Below are positions 27,015 to 35,130 of a stretch of 64,000 nt of DNA, one piece after another. The translations under genes were made by a program, and so were the position numbers. This DNA comes from Bacillus sp. NTK071. GTDB taxonomy: Bacteria; Bacillota; Bacilli; Bacillales; Guptibacillaceae. The notes under the pieces were generated by a model, which searched no databases, had not been told where the DNA came from, and saw only the letters and a list, made by a program, of their open reading frames with translations. Numbering within the stretch: position 1 is the first letter of the stretch; each line of letters starts with the position of its first letter. The stretch is from contig NZ_JAFKOI010000005.1 in the NCBI RefSeq assembly GCF_017303315.1, positions 124,001 to 188,000 of the forward strand, read 5' to 3'.

Positions 27015-27509
27015 ATGAATATATTTGTTACATATGGAACATACGAGTATTTAGCAAAAGTGAAAGAAGAACATGATCAAGAAGAGGTTATGCTCTTCTC
27101 TAATCCTGACGGCGCAGCCCTCTATCATGAAACTTCATCAGAAACTTTTTTCAAAAATGCTAAGAAATATGAACTTATGGACAATAAAGGCACATTGACA
27201 GACCCTGGATTTGTTGTGCTAAATCACATCCCTGTAGAAGAAAGCGAACGCGCTGTATTCGAGGACCGTTTCAAAAATAGAGCAGGAAAAGTAGAAAGCG
27301 AACCTGGTTGTCAGGGAATACGCATACTAAGACCTGTTCACAATGACCCATACATTGTGGCTACTTTCTGGAATTCAGAAAAAGATTTCAAAAACTGGCA
27401 ATCCTCCGAAGCGTATGGGGAGGCACATAAGAACAGACATACAAGCAAAGGCTTACCTAAAACTATTTTTTCAGGAAAACCTTACCTAAAAACCTATCAA
27501 GTCGAGTAA
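27015..27509 (+). CDS. hmoB: Haem-degrading monooxygenase HmoB
   Basis: Antibiotic-biosynthesis-monooxygenase-fold haem oxygenase of the IsdG/HmoB type, 164 residues against 166 in B. subtilis HmoB (YhgC). It is recognisable along the whole length. The C-terminal domain has VFEDRFKNRAGKVESEPG, then FWNSEKDFKNWQSSEAYGEAHKNR, which includes the conserved Trp and His region near the haem pocket. Three in-frame ATGs (27003, 27006, 27015) follow the AAAGG site; 27015 has the best spacing. It is divergent from pbpF and close to the haem-synthesis operon. Confidence 0.9.
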   Translation: MNIFVTYGTYEYLAKVKEEHDQEEVMLFSNPDGAALYHETSSETFFKNAKKYELMDNKGTLTDPGFVVLNHIPVEESERAVFEDRFKNRAGKVESEPGCQGIRILRPVHNDPYIVATFWNSEKDFKNWQSSEAYGEAHKNRHTSKGLPKTIFSGKPYLKTYQVE

Positions 27510-27512
27510 TTC

Positions 27513-27538
27513 GTTTAGCCTAACTGATACCAGGGAAT
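27513..27538 (+). promoter_or_regulatory. Sigma-B-type promoter of the PRC-barrel gene
   Basis: GTTTAG, 14-bp spacer, GGGAAT, beginning 4 bp after the hmoB stop. Confidence 0.6.
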
Positions 27539-27579
27539 TGTACTAAATACGTAGATTATTTCCTATAGGAGTGATAGAA

Positions 27580-28335
27580 ATGTTAGTTAGCGAAAATGAA
27601 GTGTATCGCTATTCAATCGATACGAGTGATGGAGAAAAAGGCGTATTAAAGCAACTTTATTTCGATGACGAACATTGGACAATACGGTATCTTGTTGTCG
27701 ATACTCATAAATGGATACCTGGACGCAAAGTTCTTCTGTCTCCTCTTTCAATTAATAAATTAGACCATGAGAATGAGGCAATTTCCGTTTCACTTACAAG
27801 CGATGAAGTCAAAGATAGTCCAGACATTGATACTGAGCAACCGATTGCTAGAAAGCATGAGATGGAAATCAATCGTCATTTTAGCTGGCCATATTATTGG
27901 GTCGGTACAGGTGCATGGGGTAGCGGAATGTACCCAAAACCATTTATGGCAGAAGATATAGTGGAAGATGAATCCCCTCTTCAAAGTTCTAAAGAAGAAG
28001 AAAACCATTTAAGAAGTACGAAAGAAATTTCTGGTTATCACATTCACGCTGTCGACGGAGAAATCGGTCATGTGAAAGATTTCATTTTTGATGAAGAGAC
28101 TTGGAAGCTACGCTATTTCATAATAGATACTAGAAACTTACTTCCTGGGAAAGAGGTATTACTCTCAACAGAATGGATTACAAATATTCATTGGCATGAT
28201 CGAACTGTTCAGGTGGACGTTAAGAAAGAAGACATTCGCAATGCCCCTGAATACAGACTTAACGAACCCATTTCTCGTCGATTTGAAGAAGATCTTCATA
28301 CTCATTACGGAAAAACAGGATATTGGAAATTTTAA
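27580..28335 (+). CDS. Protein with two PRC-barrel domains
   Basis: 251 residues with two PRC-barrel-like units, about 6-82 and 148-228. Each has the pattern G-x-x-G-x-(L/V)-x-(D/Q)-x-x-(F/Y)-(D)-(D/E)-E-x-W-x-(I/L)-R-Y, then VDTHKWIPGRKVLLSP or IDTRNLLPGKEVLLST. Between them is a Trp/Tyr/Gly-rich linker (about 95-125). It is acidic, without membrane segment or signal peptide. PRC barrels bind proteins or RNA; bacterial two-copy versions are often stress-linked but have no defined activity. The ATG at 27580 has a TAGGAG site. A sigma-B-like promoter lies upstream. Confidence 0.85.
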   Translation: MLVSENEVYRYSIDTSDGEKGVLKQLYFDDEHWTIRYLVVDTHKWIPGRKVLLSPLSINKLDHENEAISVSLTSDEVKDSPDIDTEQPIARKHEMEINRHFSWPYYWVGTGAWGSGMYPKPFMAEDIVEDESPLQSSKEEENHLRSTKEISGYHIHAVDGEIGHVKDFIFDEETWKLRYFIIDTRNLLPGKEVLLSTEWITNIHWHDRTVQVDVKKEDIRNAPEYRLNEPISRRFEEDLHTHYGKTGYWKF

Positions 28336-28340
28336 AAGCT

Positions 28341-28364
28341 AGCGAGGTGGATATCCATCTCGCT
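28341..28364 (+). terminator. Hairpin after the PRC-barrel gene
   Basis: AGCGAGGTGGAT/ATCCATCTCGCT stem with one G-T pair. The downstream tract is only moderately T-rich, so termination may be partial. Confidence 0.6.
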
Positions 28365-28473
28365 CTCGTCTATTTCAGACACATTGTATGTTAATTTCCC
28401 AGGAAATCTTACTTTTAGACAGCAAAGTTAAATAGGTTTGCACATTTTCCTCATTTTACGAACCTATTAAACA

Positions 28474-28499
28474 GTTTACTTATGATTTTTTAAAGGTAT
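28474..28499 (+). promoter_or_regulatory. Sigma-B-like promoter of the FNT transporter gene
   Basis: GTTTAC, 14-bp spacer, AGGTAT; one mismatch from consensus in each box. Confidence 0.45.
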
Positions 28500-28533
28500 C
28501 TAGCAGAAAAAGAAAATAGATAGGAGATTGATC

Positions 28534-29397
28534 GTGGAGAAATCAAAAAAGAAAAACAAGGATGTAAAGTATCCTGAGAGACAATTCTATTTCCCCGCAC
28601 AAATAGTCGAAACATTTATTGCAAAAGGTGAATCTCATAGTGCACGAGCCCTTAATCGACAATTTATCTTATCCATATTAGCTGGTGCGTTCGTTACCTT
28701 TGGAGCTATCTTTTCGGTTCTCATTGCACTTGAAGTCGAGACGGAAGGCATTCATAACCTACTTGCAGGAATTGGTTTCGTTACCGGCTATGCCATTGTA
28801 TTTATATCCGGAGCTATATTATTCACTGAAGTTAATGTGCTGTTGCCGACTTATATCTTACAGAGAAAATTCTGGATTCCGAAACACATTCTCAAGTTCT
28901 GGGTTGTATGTTATATAGGCAACCTGATTGGTGCTCTACTCGTCGGTGCACTTGTCGTGGCATCCGGTTCTCTCTCTCCTGAATTTTATTCTGAATTAAC
29001 AACATATACGGAGCATAAAATGAAATTCCTTTCTAATGGTACATTAGGCTGGTTTCAAATACTTATCTCTGGAATTATCGCCAATTGGTTAATTGGTATG
29101 GCCGCATTTCTTGCGACAGCTGCGCGTGACTTAACAGGAAAAGTACTAGCAACAACACTACCTGTTATCATTTTCGTTGCAGGGAATTTTCAACACAGTG
29201 TAGCAAATATGGGATACTTCAGTACTTCCTTCATACATGGTGCTGAGTATTCCTGGGTTGAATTTCTATTCTTCAACCTAGCTCCTGCTAGTATCGGTAA
29301 CCTCATTGGAGGCGGTATTCTTGTAGCATTAACGTTTACCTATGCTTTTAAAGATGAAATTGACGAAGACCGACTTCCAAGAGAAGAAGCAAATTAA
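28534..29397 (+). CDS. Formate/nitrite transporter family protein
   Basis: Pentameric FNT channel-type membrane protein, 287 residues, for formate, nitrite or a similar small anion. Six membrane helices are expected from about residue 45 to 275. FNT signatures are visible: ISGAILFTEVNVLLPT near the first, IGNLIGALLVGALVV, IIANWLIGMAAFLATAARDLTGK and VAGNFQHSVANM. A GTG start at 28534 follows TAGGAG with 7-nt spacing. The long basic N-terminal tail (about 40 residues) is notable. No formate dehydrogenase or nitrite reductase gene is adjacent, so the substrate is open. Confidence 0.85.
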   Translation: MEKSKKKNKDVKYPERQFYFPAQIVETFIAKGESHSARALNRQFILSILAGAFVTFGAIFSVLIALEVETEGIHNLLAGIGFVTGYAIVFISGAILFTEVNVLLPTYILQRKFWIPKHILKFWVVCYIGNLIGALLVGALVVASGSLSPEFYSELTTYTEHKMKFLSNGTLGWFQILISGIIANWLIGMAAFLATAARDLTGKVLATTLPVIIFVAGNFQHSVANMGYFSTSFIHGAEYSWVEFLFFNLAPASIGNLIGGGILVALTFTYAFKDEIDEDRLPREEAN

Positions 29398-29400
29398 GAA

Positions 29401-29432
29401 AAGGGCAGCATGTCGAACGACATGCTGCCCTT
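29401..29432. terminator. Bidirectional terminator
   Basis: AAGGGCAGCATGTC/GACATGCTGCCCTT between the FNT gene and the convergent YhgE/Pip gene. Confidence 0.82.
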
Positions 29433-29444
29433 AATCATACTAGT

Positions 29445-31664
29445 TTAATGAAACAAACCTGATTTTCTAGATTTTTTCATCAGTTGATTTGTCTTATTAT
29501 TTAAACGTTCTTTAAGGAATGCACCTACAAGAAGATAAACTACTGCAAATATTCCTAAAAAGAATAAATCTTCTTTTACACGCTGCCAAATGATTCCTCC
29601 GACAGCTTCTCGCATCAAATCCACAGCATAAGAAAACGGCAAGAAAGGATGGATCTTCTGAAAAAATTCAGGTAATAACGCGACAGGATATGTTCCGCCC
29701 GAGCCTGCAATTTGGAGAACAAGAAAGACAATAGCCATTGCTTTCCCTACATCACCAAATACCGAAACGAGGGTATAAACCATCAACATGAAAACAAAGC
29801 TAGTCGCTAGTCCAAATAGAACAAATAGGACAGGGTGCACAATATCAACATGTAGGATAAAGAGATCACCTAACGTGACAACAATTGTTTGGAGAAAGCC
29901 TACGCTAATAAAAGTAAGTAATTTCCCAAAATATATCTGACGATTTGAAACCTCTTTAAGTCCAGATACTTCGGTTGTTAATAGTGACACTAATAGTAGA
30001 GCTCCTACCCATAAAGAAAGAACGGTATAAAAAGGTGTCATACCTGTTCCATAATTTTGGATTGGAAACAGAGAGTTCTTACTCAATACAATGGGTTCTT
30101 CAAAAAAGCTTTGTTCCGCCATAGGATCATTCTTCAAGAGTTCAATAATATCATTAATATCGGTTTCTCCCTGAATCTCTCGAATGCGATCGGCAAGTTG
30201 GTTTACTTTATCATTGACGTAAGGATATTCATTCAGCATATAAGCTAAGATATCTTGACCTTCTCCTATATTCTCTTCTGTACTTGAGAGAATGCGTTTA
30301 ACTTCCGGAATCGTGGTTTGCGCCTCTTTCAAAGTTGAGCGGGCATTTGACAATGTCTTCTTTGCACTTGCTACTTCTGAAAGAACTTTCGGTTCAATGT
30401 TTTCATTATACTCTTTTAGAAAAGCGTCGATTTTATTAGCTGTATCACCCGATTTTTCTTGAAGAGAAGATAATATATTATCTATCTCTTTTTGTTTGTC
30501 AGCCAAATGAGTGCCGATCTCTTCAGAATCTCCTTTTATACCATTTAGCTGCTTTTTAACCTGATCAAGATCGGTAATTGCCTGATCAATCACTTCTTTT
30601 TGTTTCTGATTCACAGCTGGTTGAGCAGGGTCTGCTTCTGAAGTCTCACCCTCCTCAGTATTTTGCTTATTGCTTCCCGTTTTCTTCACCTGGTTCAAAA
30701 CTTCTTGAACATTATTTATTCGTTGAACAGAGTCATCAATCTGTTGATTCATTTTACCCCTTATCTCTTCAACGGAGGATAGATCAATATCAGGTGTTTT
30801 TAAATCATTAATAAATTCATTAACATCTTCTGCTGTTTGTTGAGCCGTTGTTAAATCCTCTTCCACTTGAGGTGCTAACTTATTCAATCTGTCTTCCGCT
30901 TCATTTAGAAAATGAGTCGTGTCATCAATTGTGTTAATGCCTTCACTCGTTATTTGCTCCGCCTCTGGAAGTAGACCTTGAACTTTATTAATCACTTTCT
31001 CAGCATCTTTTGAATCTTTCATAGCATCAGAAACTAAACGATTTATCTCCGGAAGGTTCTCCTCTAATTTAAATACATACTCTTCAAATCGTTTAATATC
31101 TGAAAGGTCTCTCTCAAATTCGAGGCCTAACTCGTTAAATAAATCAAAAATGGTGCCATTCACTACGGATACAAAGTTGCTTGTAATTTGATCAACAATG
31201 ACACTAGCCCCTTTTTCTGTGATTTTAGGAGCAATTGCATTTACCTTTTCATTAACATAATACTCAACTTCCGCCTTTTCTGGCTTATCATTGATAACAG
31301 TCCCTAGTTTTTTAGAAAAATCTTTAGGAATTACAATCACTGCAAAGTAATCTCCATTTTTCAGCTTTTCCATTGCACGGTCTCGTTTTGAAAAATGCCA
31401 TTCCAAACTATTGTTGTGCTTTAATTCTTTAGTTAGTTCCCCACCTACATCAATAGCTTTATCTCTTATAGTGGCTCCCTGATCTTCATTGACAATTCCT
31501 ACAGGCAGCTGATCTGTTTGGCTATAAGGGTCCCATGAAGCCCCTATATTAAACCAAGCATAAAGTGACGGAAGAATGATGAGACCACCTAATAAGATTG
31601 CCGCTACCCAGTTTGTTCCAATACTTCTCCAGTCTTTCGTGAAAATTCTTAAGATGTTTTTCAT
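29445..31664 (-). CDS. Second YhgE/Pip-family membrane protein
   Basis: 739 residues, same architecture as yhgE at 16541. A membrane segment (about 20-42, then ASWDPYSQTDQLPVGIVNEDQGA) is followed by a long extracellular helical region and six C-terminal membrane helices (about 555-730). The extracellular part is a coiled-coil rich in Glu, Lys and Asn rather than the LADGS repeats of the first copy, so the two are distant paralogues. The family includes the phage receptor-like Pip. No TetR gene is adjacent to this copy. Function unknown. Confidence 0.82.
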   Translation of the reverse strand: MKNILRIFTKDWRSIGTNWVAAILLGGLIILPSLYAWFNIGASWDPYSQTDQLPVGIVNEDQGATIRDKAIDVGGELTKELKHNNSLEWHFSKRDRAMEKLKNGDYFAVIVIPKDFSKKLGTVINDKPEKAEVEYYVNEKVNAIAPKITEKGASVIVDQITSNFVSVVNGTIFDLFNELGLEFERDLSDIKRFEEYVFKLEENLPEINRLVSDAMKDSKDAEKVINKVQGLLPEAEQITSEGINTIDDTTHFLNEAEDRLNKLAPQVEEDLTTAQQTAEDVNEFINDLKTPDIDLSSVEEIRGKMNQQIDDSVQRINNVQEVLNQVKKTGSNKQNTEEGETSEADPAQPAVNQKQKEVIDQAITDLDQVKKQLNGIKGDSEEIGTHLADKQKEIDNILSSLQEKSGDTANKIDAFLKEYNENIEPKVLSEVASAKKTLSNARSTLKEAQTTIPEVKRILSSTEENIGEGQDILAYMLNEYPYVNDKVNQLADRIREIQGETDINDIIELLKNDPMAEQSFFEEPIVLSKNSLFPIQNYGTGMTPFYTVLSLWVGALLLVSLLTTEVSGLKEVSNRQIYFGKLLTFISVGFLQTIVVTLGDLFILHVDIVHPVLFVLFGLATSFVFMLMVYTLVSVFGDVGKAMAIVFLVLQIAGSGGTYPVALLPEFFQKIHPFLPFSYAVDLMREAVGGIIWQRVKEDLFFLGIFAVVYLLVGAFLKERLNNKTNQLMKKSRKSGLFH

Positions 31665-31916
31665 GTTTATGCTCCCACTTTTAAAAATAAGTACGTACCC
31701 TTAAGTATAATTCCCTCGTATTGCAATATCATGAGTCCTCTTGAGCAAGACAAAAGTCTGTTGGTATCTCCCAACTCTATACAAAAGAAAACCGTGGTCC
31801 TTGAAATTTTTATAAATGACTTTAGTTTAATTTCATTCTCTAATCTCTTTATACGAGTGTAGAACACTATTTATAAGGGAATAAGAAAGGAAGATAACGC
31901 GAAAGGGGAAATCATA

Positions 31917-32810
31917 GTGACACGTGTAGCATTGATCTTGAATCCCAAAGCGGGGAATGTCAAAATGGTAAATCAAATTGATGCCATACAGCATAGGCTT
32001 CAGGAGAAATTTGATGAAGTAACGCTATATAAAACAGATTATAAGGGGCACGGTGCAGAACTTATTGATCAGGTGGCGGATCAGGTAGATGTCATTATAG
32101 GCGCTGGTGGAGATGGGACGATTTACGAATTGGCAAACGCCTTATGCCGAAGAGAAAAACGTCCTGCGTTTGGCATTATTCCAGGTGGAACAGCCAACGA
32201 TTTTTCTCGTGCGATTGGAATGAATCAGAATCCACTTCAAGCCGTAGAACAACTGCTCAAGGACAACCGTTCAACAATAGATATTGGTTGCTCAAATGAT
32301 GAGTATTTTTTAAACTTCTGGGGAATTGGATTAATTACTCAGGCTTCAGAGAACATTAACTCTGATACAAAGGAGGTTTTCGGGAGACTTTCCTATTACA
32401 TTAGTACAGCTCAGACAGTAAATAATCCTGAGCCTTTTCACCTTAAAGTGGAGTCAGATGAAAAGTCTTTTGAAGGCGAAGCTGTCATGATGATTGTTGG
32501 GAATGGTCCTTTTACGGGAGGCATTCAAGCCTTTTTCCCGCAAAACAACCTTCAGGATGGTAAATTTGACGTTCTAATCATTAAGGAATCATCTCTTTCA
32601 ACATTTTGGTCTATATTCCAATCCAAAATCATGAAAGAGTCACGTTTCAACGAAGGTATTATTCATTTTCAAACGAAAAATTTACGCATATCAACTGAAC
32701 CTGAACAGAATATTGACTGTGACGGAGAGCGGTATCACACCACTCCCTCATCTCTAGAAATACTACCTGATTATTTAACTGTCCTTACTGGAGAACATTT
32801 TCCTGAATGA
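31917..32810 (+). CDS. Diacylglycerol kinase-type lipid kinase (DagK/YegS family)
   Basis: Soluble, membrane-associating lipid kinase, 297 residues. Nucleotide-binding motifs are GGDGT (64-68) and PGGTANDFSR (89-98), with NPKAGN at 9-14 and the C-terminal DCDGE segment. The family phosphorylates diacylglycerol or related lipids to recycle them into phosphatidate. It starts with GTG after a GGGG site. Its last 36 bp overlap the convergent PAP2 phosphatase gene, which could catalyse the reverse type of reaction. Confidence 0.87.
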   Translation: MTRVALILNPKAGNVKMVNQIDAIQHRLQEKFDEVTLYKTDYKGHGAELIDQVADQVDVIIGAGGDGTIYELANALCRREKRPAFGIIPGGTANDFSRAIGMNQNPLQAVEQLLKDNRSTIDIGCSNDEYFLNFWGIGLITQASENINSDTKEVFGRLSYYISTAQTVNNPEPFHLKVESDEKSFEGEAVMMIVGNGPFTGGIQAFFPQNNLQDGKFDVLIIKESSLSTFWSIFQSKIMKESRFNEGIIHFQTKNLRISTEPEQNIDCDGERYHTTPSSLEILPDYLTVLTGEHFPE

Positions 32811-33521
32811 GTTAAAGCTTACTGATGATCGTTTGATCCACATCACCCATTCTAGAGAAAAGATACAAACAAAAAGCCAGAGTGTACCTGCTGCATAGCC
32901 AGCAAGAACATCACTTGGATAATGAACTCCGAGATAAATTCGGCTAAATCCTATTAAAAGGATGAAAAGTCCCACTAATAGTCCACTTATCCATTTTGTT
33001 GTTCTACCTCTCTGGCTTCTAATAATTAAGTACCCAATAAAACCATATAATATAAATGACCCCATTGCATGTCCGCTCGGAAAGCTATAGCCAACGGCAT
33101 CGTAAGCAGCATCAACAGTAGGTCTAGAACGCGCAAAGAAATGCTTTAACACACTAGTTAAAAGTCCCCCAGCAGCCACTGCCACAATAAAGAAAATAAT
33201 GCTCCACACATCTCTTTCTCTAAACCAAAGAATGGAAACCGTAAGAATTGAAACGACTGTAATCCACCATACTGCCCCTAATTCCGTAATCACTCCCATA
33301 GCGTTTAGCATCCAATCGGACCGAATTAAATCAACGGCTGAAATAATAGTCTGATCAAATTGAAGCGTCTCTTTTTCAAGTATTTCTTCCGCTAATTCAG
33401 AAAATAACATAATAGCAAGAATAGCAATTAAAAGACCAAATCCATTTAGTACAAGCGGATACCATACTTTTTTTTGTTTTAATACTCCTGGGAAAGAACT
33501 GAAAAATTCATTTTTATTCAT
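32775..33521 (-). CDS. PAP2-family membrane phosphatase
   Basis: Integral membrane phosphatase, 248 residues with about six membrane helices. The three PAP2 motifs are intact: K126-x6-RP (KHFFARSRP), SFPSGH at 146-151 and SRIYLGVHYPSD at 193-204. Likely substrates are undecaprenyl diphosphate or phosphatidate and its relatives; the family alone does not decide. The start ATG at 33521 is close to a hairpin terminating DUF3243. Its 3' end overlaps the lipid kinase by 36 bp on the opposite strand. Confidence 0.87.
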   Translation of the reverse strand: MNKNEFFSSFPGVLKQKKVWYPLVLNGFGLLIAILAIMLFSELAEEILEKETLQFDQTIISAVDLIRSDWMLNAMGVITELGAVWWITVVSILTVSILWFRERDVWSIIFFIVAVAAGGLLTSVLKHFFARSRPTVDAAYDAVGYSFPSGHAMGSFILYGFIGYLIIRSQRGRTTKWISGLLVGLFILLIGFSRIYLGVHYPSDVLAGYAAGTLWLFVCIFSLEWVMWIKRSSVSFNSFRKMFSSKDS

Positions 33522-33552
33522 AAAATCTCGCCTTTCACTTTCTATTCTTTTA

Positions 33553-33582
33553 AAAAAGCCGCTGAACCAGCAGCGGCTTTTT
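33553..33582 (-). terminator. Terminator of the PfpI-DUF3243 operon
   Basis: AAAAAGCCGCTG/CAGCGGCTTTTT with a T tail on the minus strand. Confidence 0.87.
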
Positions 33583-33584
33583 AC

Positions 33585-33932
33585 TTACTTCTCTTTTGTT
33601 TGCACCATTCTCACAAGAAGGTGTGCGAGTTGATGGCGTTGATCTTTATCTCCAACCAACCATAATTCTTTAAGAAGTTTTTCTTCTCTATTTTTTGGCT
33701 CTTCTTTCTTGGCTAAATATCCAGCTACTTTCTCTGCAGCCTGCGCTAGCGCTTCTTCATTTAGCCCTAGCTTTTCACCCACTTGAACTCGTGTTGCAAG
33801 ATAGCCTTTAAATTCTTCGAAATTCGCTAGAATATCATCAAGACGATCATCGCTCATGCGCTCAATTGTATCATCAACTTTATTTACGTTAAGCTCACTG
33901 TCTTTATTTACAAGATGGTTTTGCTCACTCAT
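33585..33932 (-). CDS. DUF3243 protein
   Basis: 115 residues. A low-complexity N-terminal tail (about 1-30) is followed by a helical domain resembling B. subtilis YmfJ: NFEEFKGYLATRVQVGEKLGL, RNREEKLLKELW-like segment and HQLAHLLVRMVQ. No catalytic motif or membrane segment. It starts 17 bp after the PfpI-type gene and is probably co-transcribed with it from the sigma-B-like promoter. Function unknown. Confidence 0.75.
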   Translation of the reverse strand: MSEQNHLVNKDSELNVNKVDDTIERMSDDRLDDILANFEEFKGYLATRVQVGEKLGLNEEALAQAAEKVAGYLAKKEEPKNREEKLLKELWLVGDKDQRHQLAHLLVRMVQTKEK

Positions 33933-33949
33933 TATTTACACTCCTTTAA

Positions 33950-34465
33950 TCAACTGTCTAGAATAGATAGTGATTTCTCAATAAATGCTGGGATGTCATC
34001 AGGATTTCTACTGCTTACAAGATTTCCTCCACAAACAACAACTTCTTCATCAAATACGTTTGCTCCAGCATATTTAAGATCTGTTTGAATTGATTTAAAC
34101 CCGGTAATATTACGTCCGTTTAATACTTCCGCAGAAATTAATAGCTGTGGTCCGTGACAAATGACCAATGTTTTCTTATTCATAAACATCATCTTTTTCG
34201 TAAAAGCTACAAATCGGTCGTCCGCTCGTAATTCATCTGGTGATACTCCGCCAGGAATGAAAAGAACGTCAAACTCTTCAGGCTTAACATCACCAATGCC
34301 TTTGTAAGAAGTCACTTTTGCTTCACCTTGTTTTCCTGTTAGTTCCTGACCAGCTTCTGGGCTGATAACCGTCAATGAATGTCCTGCATTCTTAAACTGT
34401 TCTGCTGGTTTTGTATATTCAACATCCTCAAACATGCTTGTCATTAGTACTGCAATCTTACTCAA
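33950..34465 (-). CDS. PfpI/DJ-1-family protein (general stress protein 18 type)
   Basis: Class I glutamine amidotransferase-like fold, 171 residues, of the YraA/YfkM group, which is linked to repair of glycated or carbonyl-damaged molecules. The nucleophile is C103 followed by H104 in VICHGPQ, with an acidic residue at FED (13-14). The start is TTG at 34465 with a GGAGGG site 6 nt away; a 23-residue upstream extension has no such site. Relatives in B. subtilis are sigma-B-dependent as I recall, and a sigma-B-type promoter is present here. Confidence 0.87.
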   Translation of the reverse strand: MSKIAVLMTSMFEDVEYTKPAEQFKNAGHSLTVISPEAGQELTGKQGEAKVTSYKGIGDVKPEEFDVLFIPGGVSPDELRADDRFVAFTKKMMFMNKKTLVICHGPQLLISAEVLNGRNITGFKSIQTDLKYAGANVFDEEVVVCGGNLVSSRNPDDIPAFIEKSLSILDS

Positions 34466-34511
34466 GTGAAGCCCTCCTATATAATGGTAGTATGATCTGT
34501 ATAGTTGATTA

Positions 34512-34536
34512 TTACCCCTCCATTCATCTGTCAAAC
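34512..34536 (-). promoter_or_regulatory. Sigma-B-type promoter of the PfpI-type gene
   Basis: Minus strand GTTTGA, 13-bp spacer, GGGTAA. It is divergent from the ferritin promoter 37 bp away. Confidence 0.6.
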
Positions 34537-34572
34537 CTCCTATATAGTGTTGATATGTTTTATTGCATTTAT

Positions 34573-34598
34573 GTTTTATTAATCACCTCAAAGGGTAA
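34573..34598 (+). promoter_or_regulatory. Sigma-B-type promoter of the ferritin-like gene
   Basis: GTTTTA, 14-bp spacer, GGGTAA. Confidence 0.62.
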
Positions 34599-34645
34599 AA
34601 TTAAGGTGGAAGCAAAACTGATATGAATTAGAAAGGATGTTTTTA

Positions 34646-35080
34646 ATGGCAGACAAGAAACAAGAATTAATTGATGGTCTCAATGTAGACCTAGCTAACG
34701 AATATGCTGCGAGCATCATGTATACTTACAATGCGGCAGTTGTATCTGGACTATACCGTCAAACATTAAAACCTTTCTTCGAAAGTGAAATCGCAGATGA
34801 GCAAGGACACGCTCTCTATCTTGCTGAGAAAATTAAAGTGTTAGGCGGTACGCCAACAACAGCACCTGCAGAGGTAAAACAACTAACAGATGTGAAAGAA
34901 ATGCTAATTGAAGCTAGAACAGCTGAAAAAGATACTATAGAACGTTACGAAAAACGCAAGAAGCAAGCTGAAGAGCTCGGTTTTACTGAGTTAGTCGTTA
35001 AGCTAGATGACATGATTGCTGATGAAACACATCATATGGAAGAAATGGATCGCATTTTAAGCGATGCACGATTTGAATAA
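34646..35080 (+). CDS. Ferritin-like domain protein
   Basis: 144 residues, four-helix bundle of the Dps/bacterioferritin kind. Likely diiron ligands are E19 in NEYAA, E52 and H55 in DEQGHA, and a C-terminal DETHHMEEMD near residue 130. This spacing resembles bacterioferritin-like proteins more than classic Dps. Likely role is iron storage or protection against peroxide. The ATG at 34646 is preferred over 34637, which is too close to the GAAAGG site. The strong terminator begins at its stop codon. Confidence 0.82.
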   Translation: MADKKQELIDGLNVDLANEYAASIMYTYNAAVVSGLYRQTLKPFFESEIADEQGHALYLAEKIKVLGGTPTTAPAEVKQLTDVKEMLIEARTAEKDTIERYEKRKKQAEELGFTELVVKLDDMIADETHHMEEMDRILSDARFE

Positions 35081-35130
35081 ATAACATAACGAAAGGCCAG
35101 CCGATCCGGCTGGCCTTTCGTTATGTTATT
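35080..35130. terminator. Bidirectional terminator with 24-bp perfect arms
   Basis: Arms 35080-35103 and 35107-35130 are exact reverse complements, with the 3-nt loop ATC. It contains the ecsC stop codon and touches the ferritin stop. Confidence 0.92.

Noticed and set aside
31667-31867. 66-codon minus-strand frame upstream of the second YhgE/Pip gene
   Set aside because: No start signal and unconvincing composition; treated as intergenic.
31831-31882. Sigma-B-like GTAGAA-N12-GGGAAT before the lipid kinase
   Set aside because: The -35 box matches only 4 of 6 positions, so it is not counted in the stress set.
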